Source: Levilactobacillus wangkuiensis (GTDB lineage Bacteria; Bacillota; Bacilli; Lactobacillales; Lactobacillaceae). Taken from it: a stretch of 64,000 nucleotides of DNA. The DNA lies in assembly GCF_016861605.1 (NCBI RefSeq), contig NZ_BOLM01000006.1, positions 1 to 64,000 of the forward strand, read 5' to 3'. The notes under the pieces were generated by a model. That model saw nothing but the letters and a program-made list of their open reading frames with translations, was not told the origin of the DNA and ran no database searches. The stretch's first letter is position 1. The number at the start of each line of letters is the position of its first letter. A program made the position numbers and the translations under genes. This document shows, one piece after another, positions 52,732 to 61,435 of the stretch.

Positions 52732-54720
52732 ATGACAACCGTTGCCCTCTTAGGAAATCCAAATACTGGCAAGACCACGCTATTTAACGAACTGACCGAT
52801 AAATATGCCTACGTTGGTAATTGGGAAGGGGTCACCGTTGATAAGAAGATGGGAAAGATTCGCCACTCTGAAATGGTGGTGGTCGACCTCCCCGGCATCT
52901 ATTCCCTCACGCCAATCACCAAGGACGAGGCCGTCGCCTGCAACTATTTGCTAAACGACTCGCCCGACATGATTTTAAACGTCACCAACGCCAGTCAGCT
53001 GAAACGCAACCTGCTGCTCTCCATTGAGCTGTTGGAGTTCGGCCGCCCGGTGGTGCTCGCCTTAAACATGATTGATGATTTGAAAGCAAACGGGGTCACC
53101 TACGACTTCGACGAGCTGGCGAAACGCTTGGGCTGTCAGGTCCGCGCTACCAACGCTCGGAAGAAATCGGGGCTGGACCAACTCCGCCAAGAACTGTTGG
53201 CCACGCCGCCGGAAACGACCGCGCCGCTACACTTGGCCTATCCCGCCGCGGTTCAGGACGCCATCGCCACGGCCACCCAACAGCTGGTCGCCGACTATCA
53301 ACTGACGCCGACCTTTGCCAACTGGCTGGCCATTCAGTTCATGAACCGTAACCAAATCGTCCGCCGCTACGCCAGCAAGCACCAACTCAAGCCACTCCTG
53401 ACGCAACAGGACGCCTATGATAAACAGGACTTTGAGGAACAAATATTTCAAACGCGACTGGCCTTCATTGATGAAACGCTGACGGCCACGACCAAGTATC
53501 TACACGAGGTCTCCAACGCCAATTTGACGGCGAAGATTGACCGCATCGTTACCCATCCCCTGTTGGGGCTCCCCATTTTCGTGGGTATATTCCTGTTAAT
53601 GTTCAAGCTGTCCTTCGACTGGATTGGAACGCCACTGTCGGACGTGATGGACGCCTTTATCTCCGGGCCACTGTCCGCGACCGCCAGTCACTTTCTGACC
53701 AGCGTTGGGGCGATGCCCTTTCTGAAATCCCTAATCGTTGACGGCATCATCGCCGGCGTTGGGGGCGTGCTCAGCTTCATTCCCCAAATTTTCGTGTTGT
53801 TCGCGTGCATTTCCATTCTGGAAGATTCTGGGTACATGGCCCGCGCCGCGCTGGTGACCGACCGGCTGATGCAACTGATTGGGCTCAACGGTAAGGCCTT
53901 CATTCCGCTGATTATCGGCTTCGGCTGTAATGTCACGGGCATCATGGCCGCGCGCACGATTGAGCAACCCAAGGAACGGCTGGTCACCACGCTGATTTCG
54001 CCGTTTATGAGTTGCTCGGCCCGGCTCCCCATCTATGGGCTGTTCGTCGCCGCCTTCTTCGACCGGAACCAGGCGCTAATCGTGCTCTCCCTCTATTTCC
54101 TGGGGATTGCGCTGGCGCTGTTCATGGCCAAGATTTATCAGTGGGTGTTCAAAGTTAAAGAAAATTCCGTCTTCATTATTGAATTGCCCAAGTACCACAT
54201 GCCCCGGCCGGACATCATCGCCATGGGCACCTGGGAAAAGGGCAAGGGCTTCATCCGCAAGGCCGGCACCGTCATCTTTGGCGGGACCGTGCTCATCTGG
54301 CTGCTGTCCAACCTGGGACCGGCCGGCGTGGTGACCAACATCGACCAGAGTTTCTCCGCCATGATTGGCCGCTTCGTCCTGCCCGTCTTTGCCCCAATCG
54401 GCATCACCTCGTGGCAAACAATCAGCGCGCTCATGACTGGAATCCTGGCCAAGGAAGTCATCAGTTCCAGCATGATTGTGCTCTTTCATTTGAGTGGTCA
54501 AACCGGTTTGATCGCCACCTTCAGTTCCCTGTTCACCCCGTTGTCTGCCTACGCCGTCCTGGTCTTCATTCTGATTTACGCGCCCTGTTTCGCCACCTTG
54601 GCAACAATCAAGGCCGAAACCAATTCGACCAAGTGGGCCGTTTATTCCGTGGTCTCCAACACGGTGATTGCCTACCTGGTTGCGATGATCATCTTCCAGG
54701 TCGGGTCGCTATTCATTTAA
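52732..54720 (+). CDS. feoB: ferrous iron transporter FeoB
   Basis: 662 aa membrane Fe(II) importer. N-terminal GTPase: G1 GNPNTGKTT, G3 DLPGIYSL, G4 NMID; helical linker, then about eight to ten spans with GFGCNVTGIMAAR and MSCSARLPIY cysteine motifs. Full length. Supplies iron near the suf Fe-S genes. Confidence 0.96.
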   Translation: MTTVALLGNPNTGKTTLFNELTDKYAYVGNWEGVTVDKKMGKIRHSEMVVVDLPGIYSLTPITKDEAVACNYLLNDSPDMILNVTNASQLKRNLLLSIELLEFGRPVVLALNMIDDLKANGVTYDFDELAKRLGCQVRATNARKKSGLDQLRQELLATPPETTAPLHLAYPAAVQDAIATATQQLVADYQLTPTFANWLAIQFMNRNQIVRRYASKHQLKPLLTQQDAYDKQDFEEQIFQTRLAFIDETLTATTKYLHEVSNANLTAKIDRIVTHPLLGLPIFVGIFLLMFKLSFDWIGTPLSDVMDAFISGPLSATASHFLTSVGAMPFLKSLIVDGIIAGVGGVLSFIPQIFVLFACISILEDSGYMARAALVTDRLMQLIGLNGKAFIPLIIGFGCNVTGIMAARTIEQPKERLVTTLISPFMSCSARLPIYGLFVAAFFDRNQALIVLSLYFLGIALALFMAKIYQWVFKVKENSVFIIELPKYHMPRPDIIAMGTWEKGKGFIRKAGTVIFGGTVLIWLLSNLGPAGVVTNIDQSFSAMIGRFVLPVFAPIGITSWQTISALMTGILAKEVISSSMIVLFHLSGQTGLIATFSSLFTPLSAYAVLVFILIYAPCFATLATIKAETNSTKWAVYSVVSNTVIAYLVAMIIFQVGSLFI

Positions 54721-54736
54721 AAAGGAGCGCTTGTCC

Positions 54737-54907
54737 ATGTCAATCCTGATTAATAGCGTTATCGTCATTGCCATCATTGGTGGCGCCGGGTTCGTGTTGT
54801 ACCGGCATTTGAAAAAGTCCAGCCAGGGCAGCTGCCCCGCGTGCGAGTACGATTGCCCCGCCAAACAACAACTGAAAAAGCACCAAGCCGAAAAACACAT
54901 GTCGTAA
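54737..54907 (+). CDS. FeoB-associated Cys-rich membrane protein
   Basis: 56 aa: one N-terminal span (ILINSVIVIAIIGGAGFVL) then a short cytoplasmic tail with three cysteines (SCPACEYDCPAKQQ). Matches the FeoB-associated small protein family in Firmicutes in position, length and pattern. AAAGGAG precedes the ATG; 16 bases after feoB. Confidence 0.88.
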   Translation: MSILINSVIVIAIIGGAGFVLYRHLKKSSQGSCPACEYDCPAKQQLKKHQAEKHMS

Positions 54908-55096
54908 TACGCTCCGCCGGCGGACGACCGGTGCTCCCAGCCTATGGGGACCGCCCGAAGCCAGAGAAACGGTCTTCGCGCTCGCGCTAGAGCCTCAAAG
55001 TACGGAGTCTCCAGCACGTCCAGTGGCGTAAGCCGACCCAAAACGTCGACAAACGCCACGAACACAGGCTTCCGCACCGGTCGCCCGCCAGCTACG
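54908..55096 (+). repeat. R14: divergent structured element after feo
   Basis: Closing stem GGCGGACGACCGGTGC (54917-54932) with GCACCGGTCGCCCGCC (55073-55088), 16 pairs with one G-U. Inside, GAGCCTCAAAGTACGGAG resembles the CTCAAAGTAAGTCTGGAG block of R1/R4, and GGCG..CGCC hairpins follow. Begins right after the stop of the small Cys-rich gene and lies before the operon terminator. Confidence 0.6.
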
Positions 55097-55192
55097 CTAA
55101 CCCTAGTTTTTCGGTTGTGCCTTTTCATCGTTGGTGGTCAGTGCATTTGTGTTACTGTTATCATCACTTAATTTGTCTTCCTCCAAATAGTT

Positions 55193-55237
55193 ATAGGTCG
55201 TGATTCCTAATCAAATGGAATTACGACCTATTTTTTT
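55193..55237 (+). terminator. feo operon terminator
   Basis: ATAGGTCGTGATTCC (55193-55207) with GGAATTACGACCTAT (55217-55231), then T6. Confidence 0.88.
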
Positions 55238-55264
55238 AATTATCTCCTGTGTGTAAGCGTTTCA

Positions 55265-55455
55265 AATCAAAAAATCGGCAATTTTTCAATAAACAGCTAT
55301 GGTTTGACCCATATAAATCAAAAAATCCGCCTTTTTTCAATAAACAGCTACGGCTAGACCAATATAAATCAAAAAATCCGTCCTTTTTCAATAAACAGCT
55401 ACAGTTAGACCCGCGTAAACCAAAATCAACCGTTTTTCCATTAATGCTACGATTA
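55265..55455. repeat. 51-bp tandem repeat, three copies plus a degenerate fourth
   Basis: Units start at 55265, 55316, 55367 and 55418. Each contains AATCAAAAAATC, a TTTTTTCAATAAACAGCTA block and TAGACC. A6/T6 tracts in each unit can pair. The period is 17 codons and both strands stay open, but the predicted peptides are low-complexity and I see no gene. Confidence 0.85.
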
Positions 55456-55492
55456 ACCTGATACCCTATTTGACGACATTCTCCCAGACAGC

Positions 55493-55535
55493 AAAAGGTC
55501 GTGACCCCTAATTTTAGGGAATCACGACCTTTTCT
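55493..55535. terminator. bidirectional terminator after repeat R10
   Basis: AAAAGGTCGTGA with TCACGACCTTTT, inner CCCTAA/TTAGGG. On the minus strand it follows the GT8 gene and R10. Confidence 0.75.
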
Positions 55536-55613
55536 GTTAGTAATCAACATTCACGTAAAGTTTCTGTTCACACAATCAGCCTAGAAAACTGCCGAACTAG
55601 CAAACACTTTGCG

Positions 55614-55821
55614 ACCGGGCTAAATCCACGTCAGCCGCAGAGATGGTGAAAATGAGTTCAGCCGTGGGAGTGGTCTTAGCGGTTTCACCGCTTAGACCAC
55701 TGATATCTTTGAGACGTGACCTTCGGCTCAAAGTAAGCCTGGAGACCGCTCCTTGGCTCCAGGCGTGCGCCCACAGCGTCACGACTCATTTTCACCATCT
55801 CGGAGGCGACTATTTAGCCTC
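55614..55821 (+). repeat. R10: structured interspersed element, short form
   Basis: Closing stem GAGATGGTGAAAATGAG (55640-55656) with its exact complement (55785-55801). Hairpin GTGGTCTTAGCGG/CCGCTTAGACCAC. Outer arms GGCTAAAT (55618-55625) with ATTTAGCC (55812-55819); the right arm includes the GT8 stop codon. Confidence 0.87.
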
Positions 55822-56656
55822 GACCATTTAGCCGTTGGAGCTGCTGCTGGTAATTCAGGAATAAGCCGGTAAACTTACCGTCGCTGGCCGGGTCCCACGG
55901 CTTGGGCGTCCCGCAGTAATGCAGAATCACCGTATTGGCCATGACCCAGTGAATCTCGTGCTGATTCAGGCTGCGCGTCTGGTACATCAGGTATTTACGC
56001 GTGTCGTAGTTCCAGATTTCTTCGGAAATTTCCAAAATGTCTGGCCCATACAGGAAGTTCAAAATATCCTGATCCGGTAAAATTAGCTCGCTTTCATATT
56101 TTTCAATTGTTTGCGTGATGTCGCTCAGCTTAATTTTGGCCCGCGCTTGGTCCAAATCAATGACCAGCACACCCGAGTTGAAATAACTGGTCGTCGTGCC
56201 CAGCCGCAACTGATTGACGCTGTCCATGAGATTGGTCACGCCGCGGTGAACGGCCGCCGCTAACATGTGACCCGCTAAATCTAGCGTCCATAATGGCCGT
56301 AAATTGTTAATCACCAACAGGTCCGGGTCCAAATAGATGACCCGCTTCACTGATTTCGGCAAAATCTGACCGCTCAAAAGGCGGAAATACATTTCCCGCG
56401 GATAACGTTTGATCAAGGGCACCCCGGCCGTAAAGTCCGCCGTCACCCGTTCGGCGCTCAGCTCCCAGCCAAACGCCGTGGTCAGCTGCCGCACAGACGC
56501 CACCTCGTCAGGCGTCAGACTGGCATGCACCAACCACAAATGCATGCGCTCCCCAGGATTATTGGCGTGCGCCGAAAACAACATGACCTTTAAAGGCTCC
56601 AAGTATCCTGAATTGAGTGTGACCAGCAAATTAATTTCATCAGACAAAGCTTCCAC
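55814..56656 (-). CDS. glycosyltransferase family 8
   Basis: 280 aa. DxD in IYLDPDLLVINNL, YFNSGVLVIDL, DQDILNFLYG and the C-terminal HYCGTPKPW are GT8 hallmarks (LPS/teichoic-acid type galactosyl- or glucosyltransferases). A GTG start follows GGAAG. Acts on cell-wall glycans or glycolipids. No wall-synthesis genes adjoin it. Confidence 0.9.
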   Translation of the reverse strand: MEALSDEINLLVTLNSGYLEPLKVMLFSAHANNPGERMHLWLVHASLTPDEVASVRQLTTAFGWELSAERVTADFTAGVPLIKRYPREMYFRLLSGQILPKSVKRVIYLDPDLLVINNLRPLWTLDLAGHMLAAAVHRGVTNLMDSVNQLRLGTTTSYFNSGVLVIDLDQARAKIKLSDITQTIEKYESELILPDQDILNFLYGPDILEISEEIWNYDTRKYLMYQTRSLNQHEIHWVMANTVILHYCGTPKPWDPASDGKFTGLFLNYQQQLQRLNGRG

Positions 56657-56794
56657 CGACTTCCGTTTGATTTGGTTGATTCTATCTCCATTAAATCACG
56701 TTTACTGTCTATTTTTGATTCCGACGACTTACAAGTTACACGACAATCTGTGGTCGTAACTTATGACGCATAATTTTGCTCGGAACCCACCCAC
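56657..56794. other. upstream region of the GT8 gene
   Basis: 138 bases, presumably holding the GT8 promoter; no clear element recognised. Confidence 0.3.
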
Positions 56795-57020
56795 CACACC
56801 CGTGGCATAACTTGGGTTACGCGCCCTAACACAACCAAGCCGAGAGGGCGGTGAAAATGGGTTCAGCCATGGGAATTCTCTTAGTGGCGCTCTTTGCCGC
56901 TTAGAGAATTGGTGTCTTTGAAACTCGCTTCTCAGAGGTTCAAAGCATCCCGGAGACCGCCCTTCGGCTCCGGGTGTCCGCCCATAGCGTTCCGACCCAT
57001 TTTCACCGCCCAGCAGACCC
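56795..57020 (+). repeat. R11: structured interspersed element, short form
   Basis: Closing stem GGGCGGTGAAAATGGG (56846-56861) with CCCATTTTCACCGCCC (56996-57011). Inner stem is CATGGG/CCCATAG, changed on both sides from the usual GTGGG/CCCAC. Hairpins GAATTCTCTTAG/CTTAGAGAATT, CTTTGAAAC/GGTTCAAAG, CCGGAG/CTCCGG. Confidence 0.87.
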
Positions 57021-57058
57021 CCAACCATCAATACCCATGGCAAAATTGTGTTTGGGAC

Positions 57059-57215
57059 TCGATCCATCCCAGCCGTGAGGGCGACAAAAAATGGGTTCAG
57101 CCGTGGGATTTACTGAGCGGTCAGCTCAGTAAATGGCGACTTTGAAACTCGGGCTGTGAGGTTCAAAGCGAGGTCGAAGACCGCTCCTCTCCTGCTACCC
57201 AATTTTACAAAACCA
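57059..57215 (+). repeat. R12: truncated structured element
   Basis: Keeps ATTTACTGAGC/GCTCAGTAAAT and CTTTGAAAC/GGTTCAAAG hairpins and AAAAATGGGT/ACCCAATTTT closing pairs, but lacks the CCCACAG part. Confidence 0.72.
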
Positions 57216-57217
57216 AC

Positions 57218-57446
57218 ACCCACCACACCCGTGGCATGACTTGGGTTACGCGACCTAACACAACCAAGCCGAGAGGGCGGTGAAAATGGGTTCAGCCATG
57301 GGAATTCCCTTAGTGGCGCTCTTTGCCGCTTAGAGAATTGGTGTCTTTGAAACTCGCTTCCAAGAGGTTCAAAGCATCCCGGAGACCGCCTTTTGGCTCC
57401 GGGTGTCCGCCCATAGCGTTCCGACCCATTTTCACCGCCCGGCAGG
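57218..57446 (+). repeat. R13: structured interspersed element, near-identical to R11
   Basis: Differs from R11 at about ten positions, mostly in hairpin loops. Closing stem 57275-57290 with 57425-57440, perfect. Confidence 0.87.
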
Positions 57447-57892
57447 CACTGGCTTCCACTATCCTAGAGGAGCTAACCCAATTATGCCATCTGAGGGATT
57501 GGGGCGCATATTGGCGGGAATAATTTGCCGCCAGTATTTTATGCCAAAATAACATGGAAAAGTTTCGCCCCAGCACCATTAATTACCGCAATCGCTGGTA
57601 ATTCACGTTTTCTCACCGTTTTCGCCACCCCAACTATTAGGCAAAACCCTCAATTATGCCAAATGGTGGGTGTTTTTCCTATATACAAATGTATATAGAA
57701 ACCGCTCTCAAACACGAATATCGGCCAGAATTCCCGGGAATTTTTTACCGTCATCCCTGGACATGGTATTCTCTAGTTGTTCAAGACACGTGAAAGAAAT
57801 AACAAGGTACATAACCAGACTTATACCGACCATCACGCGTCTCATCATTATAGCAATCAACCAAATCAAAAAAAGATAGTGAGGGTATCAGC
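57447..57892 (+). promoter_or_regulatory. preTA control region with several palindromes
   Basis: Contains TGGCGG/CCGCCA (57513-57534), two copies of AATTATGCCA (about 57481 and 57653), CTATATAC-AAAT-GTATATAG (57679-57698) and AATTCCCGGGAATT (57729-57742). A possible promoter is TTTACC, 17 bases, TATTCT near 57744-57772. GAGGG precedes preT. Confidence 0.45.
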
Positions 57893-59155
57893 ATGACTAA
57901 AAAATACGAAACAGAAGCCCCAGGATACACTATGACTACGGTAATGGAAGAAGCAGCTCGTTGCTTGCTCTGCCACGACGCACCATGTTCCAAGGCCTGC
58001 CCCGCTGACACTGATCCAGCACGTTTCATCCGCAGCGTGCGCTTCAACAACGTTAAGGGTGCTGCCGAAACCATTCGGGAAAACAACGCCTTGGGTGCCA
58101 TTTGTGCCCGGGTTTGCCCAACTGAAAAGTACTGTGAACTGGCTTGCTCACGGACTGGCATTGACTGCCCGATCGATATCGGTGGGATTCAACGTTACGT
58201 CACCGACTTCGAACAAGCTGCCAAGATGGACATCCTGAAGCAAGGCAAGTCCAACGGCAAGCACATTGCCATCGTTGGTAGCGGCCCTGCTGGCTTGCAA
58301 GTTGCCACGACCATGTTGACCAAGGGTTACGCCGTTGACATTTACGAAAAGAATGAAAAGGCCGGCGGTTACTTAACCTACGGCATCCCAGAATACCGTT
58401 TACCAAACGATATCGTGGAATACGAAATCAAGCGGATCATCAACTTGGGTGCTAACATTCACTACAACACCACGGTTGGCGATGACATCATGATGGACGA
58501 CTTAAAGGCCAACAATGACGCCGTTGTCGTAGCCGTTGGTGCTAGCGAAAGTAAAGTTCTTCCTATGTTTGCTAACAACGAAAACGTTGAAACGGCCGTT
58601 GGTTTCCTGGCTCGCGTTAAAGAAGCCAAGGGGAACATCACCGACTTACCTGAAAACGCCGTTGTTATCGGTGGTGGGGACGTTGCGATGGATGTTGCTA
58701 CGACGTTACGCCGCTTAGACGTGAAGAACGTGACCGACATGGCTTACGAAGAATTTGACGAATTCAAAGCTTCCAAGAAGGAACTCAAAGGCACTCGTGA
58801 AGCTGGCGTTACGATCGTTGATGGCTACGTGCCAACCGCTGTTAACGGCAATGAAGTCACTTTCAAGCACCGTCACATCGACAGCGAAATGACCATTAAG
58901 TCCAACAAGATCATCCTCGCCGTTGGGCAACGCGTTAACGCTGCTAACCTGAACATCACCATCGACAAGCACGAAGAAGTTCCTTACGCTGGTTACGGCA
59001 CTGCCGATCCAAAGGTCTTCGTTACCGGTGATATCGCACAAGGCGACAAGACCGTTGTCTGGGCCGTTCGTAAAGGTAAAGAAGTCGCAGAACAAATCGA
59101 CAAAATGATTATGGACAAAGACAAAGAAGCAGACTTGGTAGGAGGTAACGAATAA
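57893..59155 (+). CDS. preT: NAD-dependent dihydropyrimidine dehydrogenase subunit PreT
   Basis: 420 aa. N-terminal Fe-S region with cysteines in [19 protein letters not shown] and [15 protein letters not shown] site [14 protein letters not shown] site [13 protein letters not shown]. With PreA it reduces uracil/thymine to the dihydro form using NADH (or the reverse). TAATG overlap couples it to preA. Confidence 0.92.
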   Translation: MTKKYETEAPGYTMTTVMEEAARCLLCHDAPCSKACPADTDPARFIRSVRFNNVKGAAETIRENNALGAICARVCPTEKYCELACSRTGIDCPIDIGGIQRYVTDFEQAAKMDILKQGKSNGKHIAIVGSGPAGLQVATTMLTKGYAVDIYEKNEKAGGYLTYGIPEYRLPNDIVEYEIKRIINLGANIHYNTTVGDDIMMDDLKANNDAVVVAVGASESKVLPMFANNENVETAVGFLARVKEAKGNITDLPENAVVIGGGDVAMDVATTLRRLDVKNVTDMAYEEFDEFKASKKELKGTREAGVTIVDGYVPTAVNGNEVTFKHRHIDSEMTIKSNKIILAVGQRVNAANLNITIDKHEEVPYAGYGTADPKVFVTGDIAQGDKTVVWAVRKGKEVAEQIDKMIMDKDKEADLVGGNE

Positions 59156-60426
59156 TGATTAAAAAAGACTTATCCGTAGATTTCTTAGGCGTGCATTTTG
59201 AGAATCCTTTCCTCCTATCCTCTTCTCCCGTAGGCAACTGTTACGAAATGTGTGCCAAAGCCTTTGACGAAGGCTGGGCCGGCGTTGCCTTCAAGACGAT
59301 TGGACCAAAGCACTTTAAAGTTGACGAAGTTTCGCCACGGTTTGATGAATTAACCAAGGAAGGCACCCCATTCGTTGGGTTCAAGAACATGGAACAAATT
59401 GCCGAACATCCCTTGGAACAAAACCTGCATGACTTAAAGAAGTTAAAGGAAAACTACCCAACCAAGATCATCATCGCCTCCATCATGGGGACCAACGAAC
59501 AAGACTGGGAAGAATTAGCCCAATTAGTCACCGAAGCCAAAGCCGACATGATTGAAATGAACCTCTCTTGCCCACAGATGACCTCTCACGACATGGGTTC
59601 TGACGTTGGGACCAACCCTGAACTAGTTAAGAAGTACTGTGCCGCCGTTCGTCGCGGATCTGATTTACCAATCTTAGCGAAGATGACGCCAAACATCACC
59701 GACATGGTTCCTGCTGCTAAAGCCAGCATGGACGGTGGCGCTGACGGGATCGCCACGATCAACACGGTCAAGTCCATCGCCAACTTGGACATCGACCGCA
59801 AGACGGCCTTACCAACGGTTGACGGCAAGGGTTCCGTCTCCGGGTTCTCCGGGAAAGCCGTTAAGCCAATCGCCTTACGCTTCATTCAACAATTGCGTGA
59901 AGCCGCTGGCATGGAACAATTACCAATCTCTGGGATTGGTGGGATCGAAACTTGGCAAGACGCTGCCGAATTTCTCCTGTTAGGGGCAACCACCCTTCAA
60001 GTTACCACGTCCGTTATGCAATATGGTTACCGGATCGTTGAAGACATGAAGAACGGGTTAATGCACTACATGGAAGAACAAGGAATCGACCACCTGTCAG
60101 AAATCATCGGCGCTGCCAACAAGAGCATCGTACCCGTTGACTCTCTGAACCGGGACTACAAAGTTTACCCTAAGATTGACTGGGACAAGTGTATCGGTTG
60201 TGGCCGTTGCTACATTTCCTGCTTCGATGGTGCGCACCAAGCTATCCAATGGAATGAAGAAGCTCGCCGCCCAACAGTTGATATCGACAAGTGTGTCGGC
60301 TGCCACCTGTGCAACCTGGTCTGCCCGGTTGGCGCTATCTCGACTGGTGAAGTTGTGATGAAGCCTGGTCGGGAAGGTAATCCAGAAGACATTAAGATCG
60401 AGTCACCACGCTTGACTCATTTCTAA
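59155..60426 (+). CDS. preA: NAD-dependent dihydropyrimidine dehydrogenase subunit PreA
   Basis: 423 aa. FMN barrel with [27 protein letters not shown] and the active-site loop, then two 4Fe-4S motifs: [11 protein letters not shown] and [11 protein letters not shown]. Catalytic half of the PreTA enzyme. No dihydropyrimidinase or ureidopropionase follows, so the rest of the pathway is elsewhere or missing. Confidence 0.93.
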   Translation: MIKKDLSVDFLGVHFENPFLLSSSPVGNCYEMCAKAFDEGWAGVAFKTIGPKHFKVDEVSPRFDELTKEGTPFVGFKNMEQIAEHPLEQNLHDLKKLKENYPTKIIIASIMGTNEQDWEELAQLVTEAKADMIEMNLSCPQMTSHDMGSDVGTNPELVKKYCAAVRRGSDLPILAKMTPNITDMVPAAKASMDGGADGIATINTVKSIANLDIDRKTALPTVDGKGSVSGFSGKAVKPIALRFIQQLREAAGMEQLPISGIGGIETWQDAAEFLLLGATTLQVTTSVMQYGYRIVEDMKNGLMHYMEEQGIDHLSEIIGAANKSIVPVDSLNRDYKVYPKIDWDKCIGCGRCYISCFDGAHQAIQWNEEARRPTVDIDKCVGCHLCNLVCPVGAISTGEVVMKPGREGNPEDIKIESPRLTHF

Positions 60427-60506
60427 AAAATTAAGCGCGTCACGCCTGCTTGCCGGGGGATTTAAGAAAATGATTGAACGCGGGGCGTGACGAACCCCGA
60501 ATGAGG

Positions 60507-60546
60507 CTGGGCCAAAACGTTATGTTTGGGTTCGGCCCCATTTTGG
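60507..60546 (+). terminator. possible terminator of preTA
   Basis: GGGCC with GGCCC enclosing AAAC-GTTAT-GTTT, then CATTTT; weak. A GTCACGCC/GGCGTGAC pair precedes it (60443-60490). Confidence 0.4.
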
Positions 60547-60648
60547 GTTTAAACGTTTTACCTAAAGTCCTTGCGCGGTTCTGCGTAATTCTGTACACTA
60601 GAGCAATACGTAGAATGGAAGCGCTAACTAGCAAAGGGGATTACACTC

Positions 60649-61221
60649 ATGAAAATTAGTAAAAAAGTTTGGTTCGACTCCATTGGGGTCGGTGGCTTTA
60701 CCATCGTTTACAGTCTAATCATGACGGGCTTTTCACTGTGGATGGGTGCGGCAGCCTTCATTGCCGTTTCCTATTTCTTCGGTGCCGGCTTCCCTAAGGA
60801 TAAAATTTGGAATATTATGTTGAGCTTCTGCCTGGGTCTCATTTGGGGCCTGCTGGCGTTCTCACTGCTGCACGTGTCCTGGATTTCCGGCTTGGTCGCC
60901 TCCTCGGTAATGTTTGGGATTCTGACCTTCCTGGCACTCTTCCTGCAGGGAACCATCCTGCCATTCACGGAAGTCCCCGCTTGGCTGATTACTTGGGGAA
61001 CGACCATGCTGATCATCTCCAACATCACCATCAAGAGCTGGCCAATGTTCTGCTTTGAACTGTTGGCATCCATGTTCATGGGAATCTTCGTGATTGGGTA
61101 CGCGTCAGACTACTTTAACAAGATTATGTTCAAGTTCTTCCCGGAAAAGGAAGAGGACAAGAACGGTAAGCACCACGATGATACCGCGGATAAGAGTGAA
61201 CCTGAAGACCAGATGGGTTAA
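60649..61221 (+). CDS. DUF1097-family membrane protein
   Basis: 190 aa with five or six spans (FTIVYSLIMTGFSLWMGAA, FFGAGFPKDK loop, then GLIWGLLAFSLL) and a charged cytoplasmic tail from residue 160. DUF1097 pattern. Function unknown; Gly-rich spans suggest a channel or transporter. AAAGGGG precedes the ATG. Confidence 0.8.
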   Translation: MKISKKVWFDSIGVGGFTIVYSLIMTGFSLWMGAAAFIAVSYFFGAGFPKDKIWNIMLSFCLGLIWGLLAFSLLHVSWISGLVASSVMFGILTFLALFLQGTILPFTEVPAWLITWGTTMLIISNITIKSWPMFCFELLASMFMGIFVIGYASDYFNKIMFKFFPEKEEDKNGKHHDDTADKSEPEDQMG

Positions 61222-61266
61222 GCTTAGATGCTCAGTTTCTGCAACGTAAGTGAATTAGCTTAGACA

Positions 61267-61309
61267 AAGAAGGCCTGAGAACGTGTGTCACGTTCCCGGA
61301 CCTTCTTTT
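61267..61309 (+). terminator. terminator of the DUF1097 gene
   Basis: AGAAGG-CCTG-GAACGTG with CACGTTC-CGG-CCTTCT, then TTTTG. Confidence 0.8.
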
Positions 61310-61435
61310 GTTTGTTCTCAACACTCTAGGAGACGTCCAGTCGATGGACAACCCGGCTAAATACGTGTCTCTGGGCGTCCATTTCGTTAGGTGATTCGTT
61401 AGATGGTTGCCACGCTGAACGCCTGAGGATGGCTC

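Noticed and set aside
54709-55128. 139-codon minus-strand frame over the feo 3' end
   Set aside because: Antisense to the small FeoB partner gene and running through R14; no ribosome site.
55106-55190. Short minus-strand frame reading EEDKLSDDNSNTNALTTNDE
   Set aside because: Looks protein-like but is under 30 codons, has no ribosome site or start beyond a TTG, and a terminator overlaps its beginning.
14319-57446. R1-R13 as ordinary MITEs with fixed terminal repeats and target duplications
   Set aside because: Outer arms vary between copies and no flanking direct duplications were seen; no related transposase is in the window. Mobility in trans is still possible.
56894-57523. Similar short open frames (starting MPLRELVSLKLAS) inside R11 and R13
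   Set aside because: They lie within the structured elements, run across hairpins, lack ribosome sites and are alike only because the repeats are alike. Changes follow base pairing, not codons.
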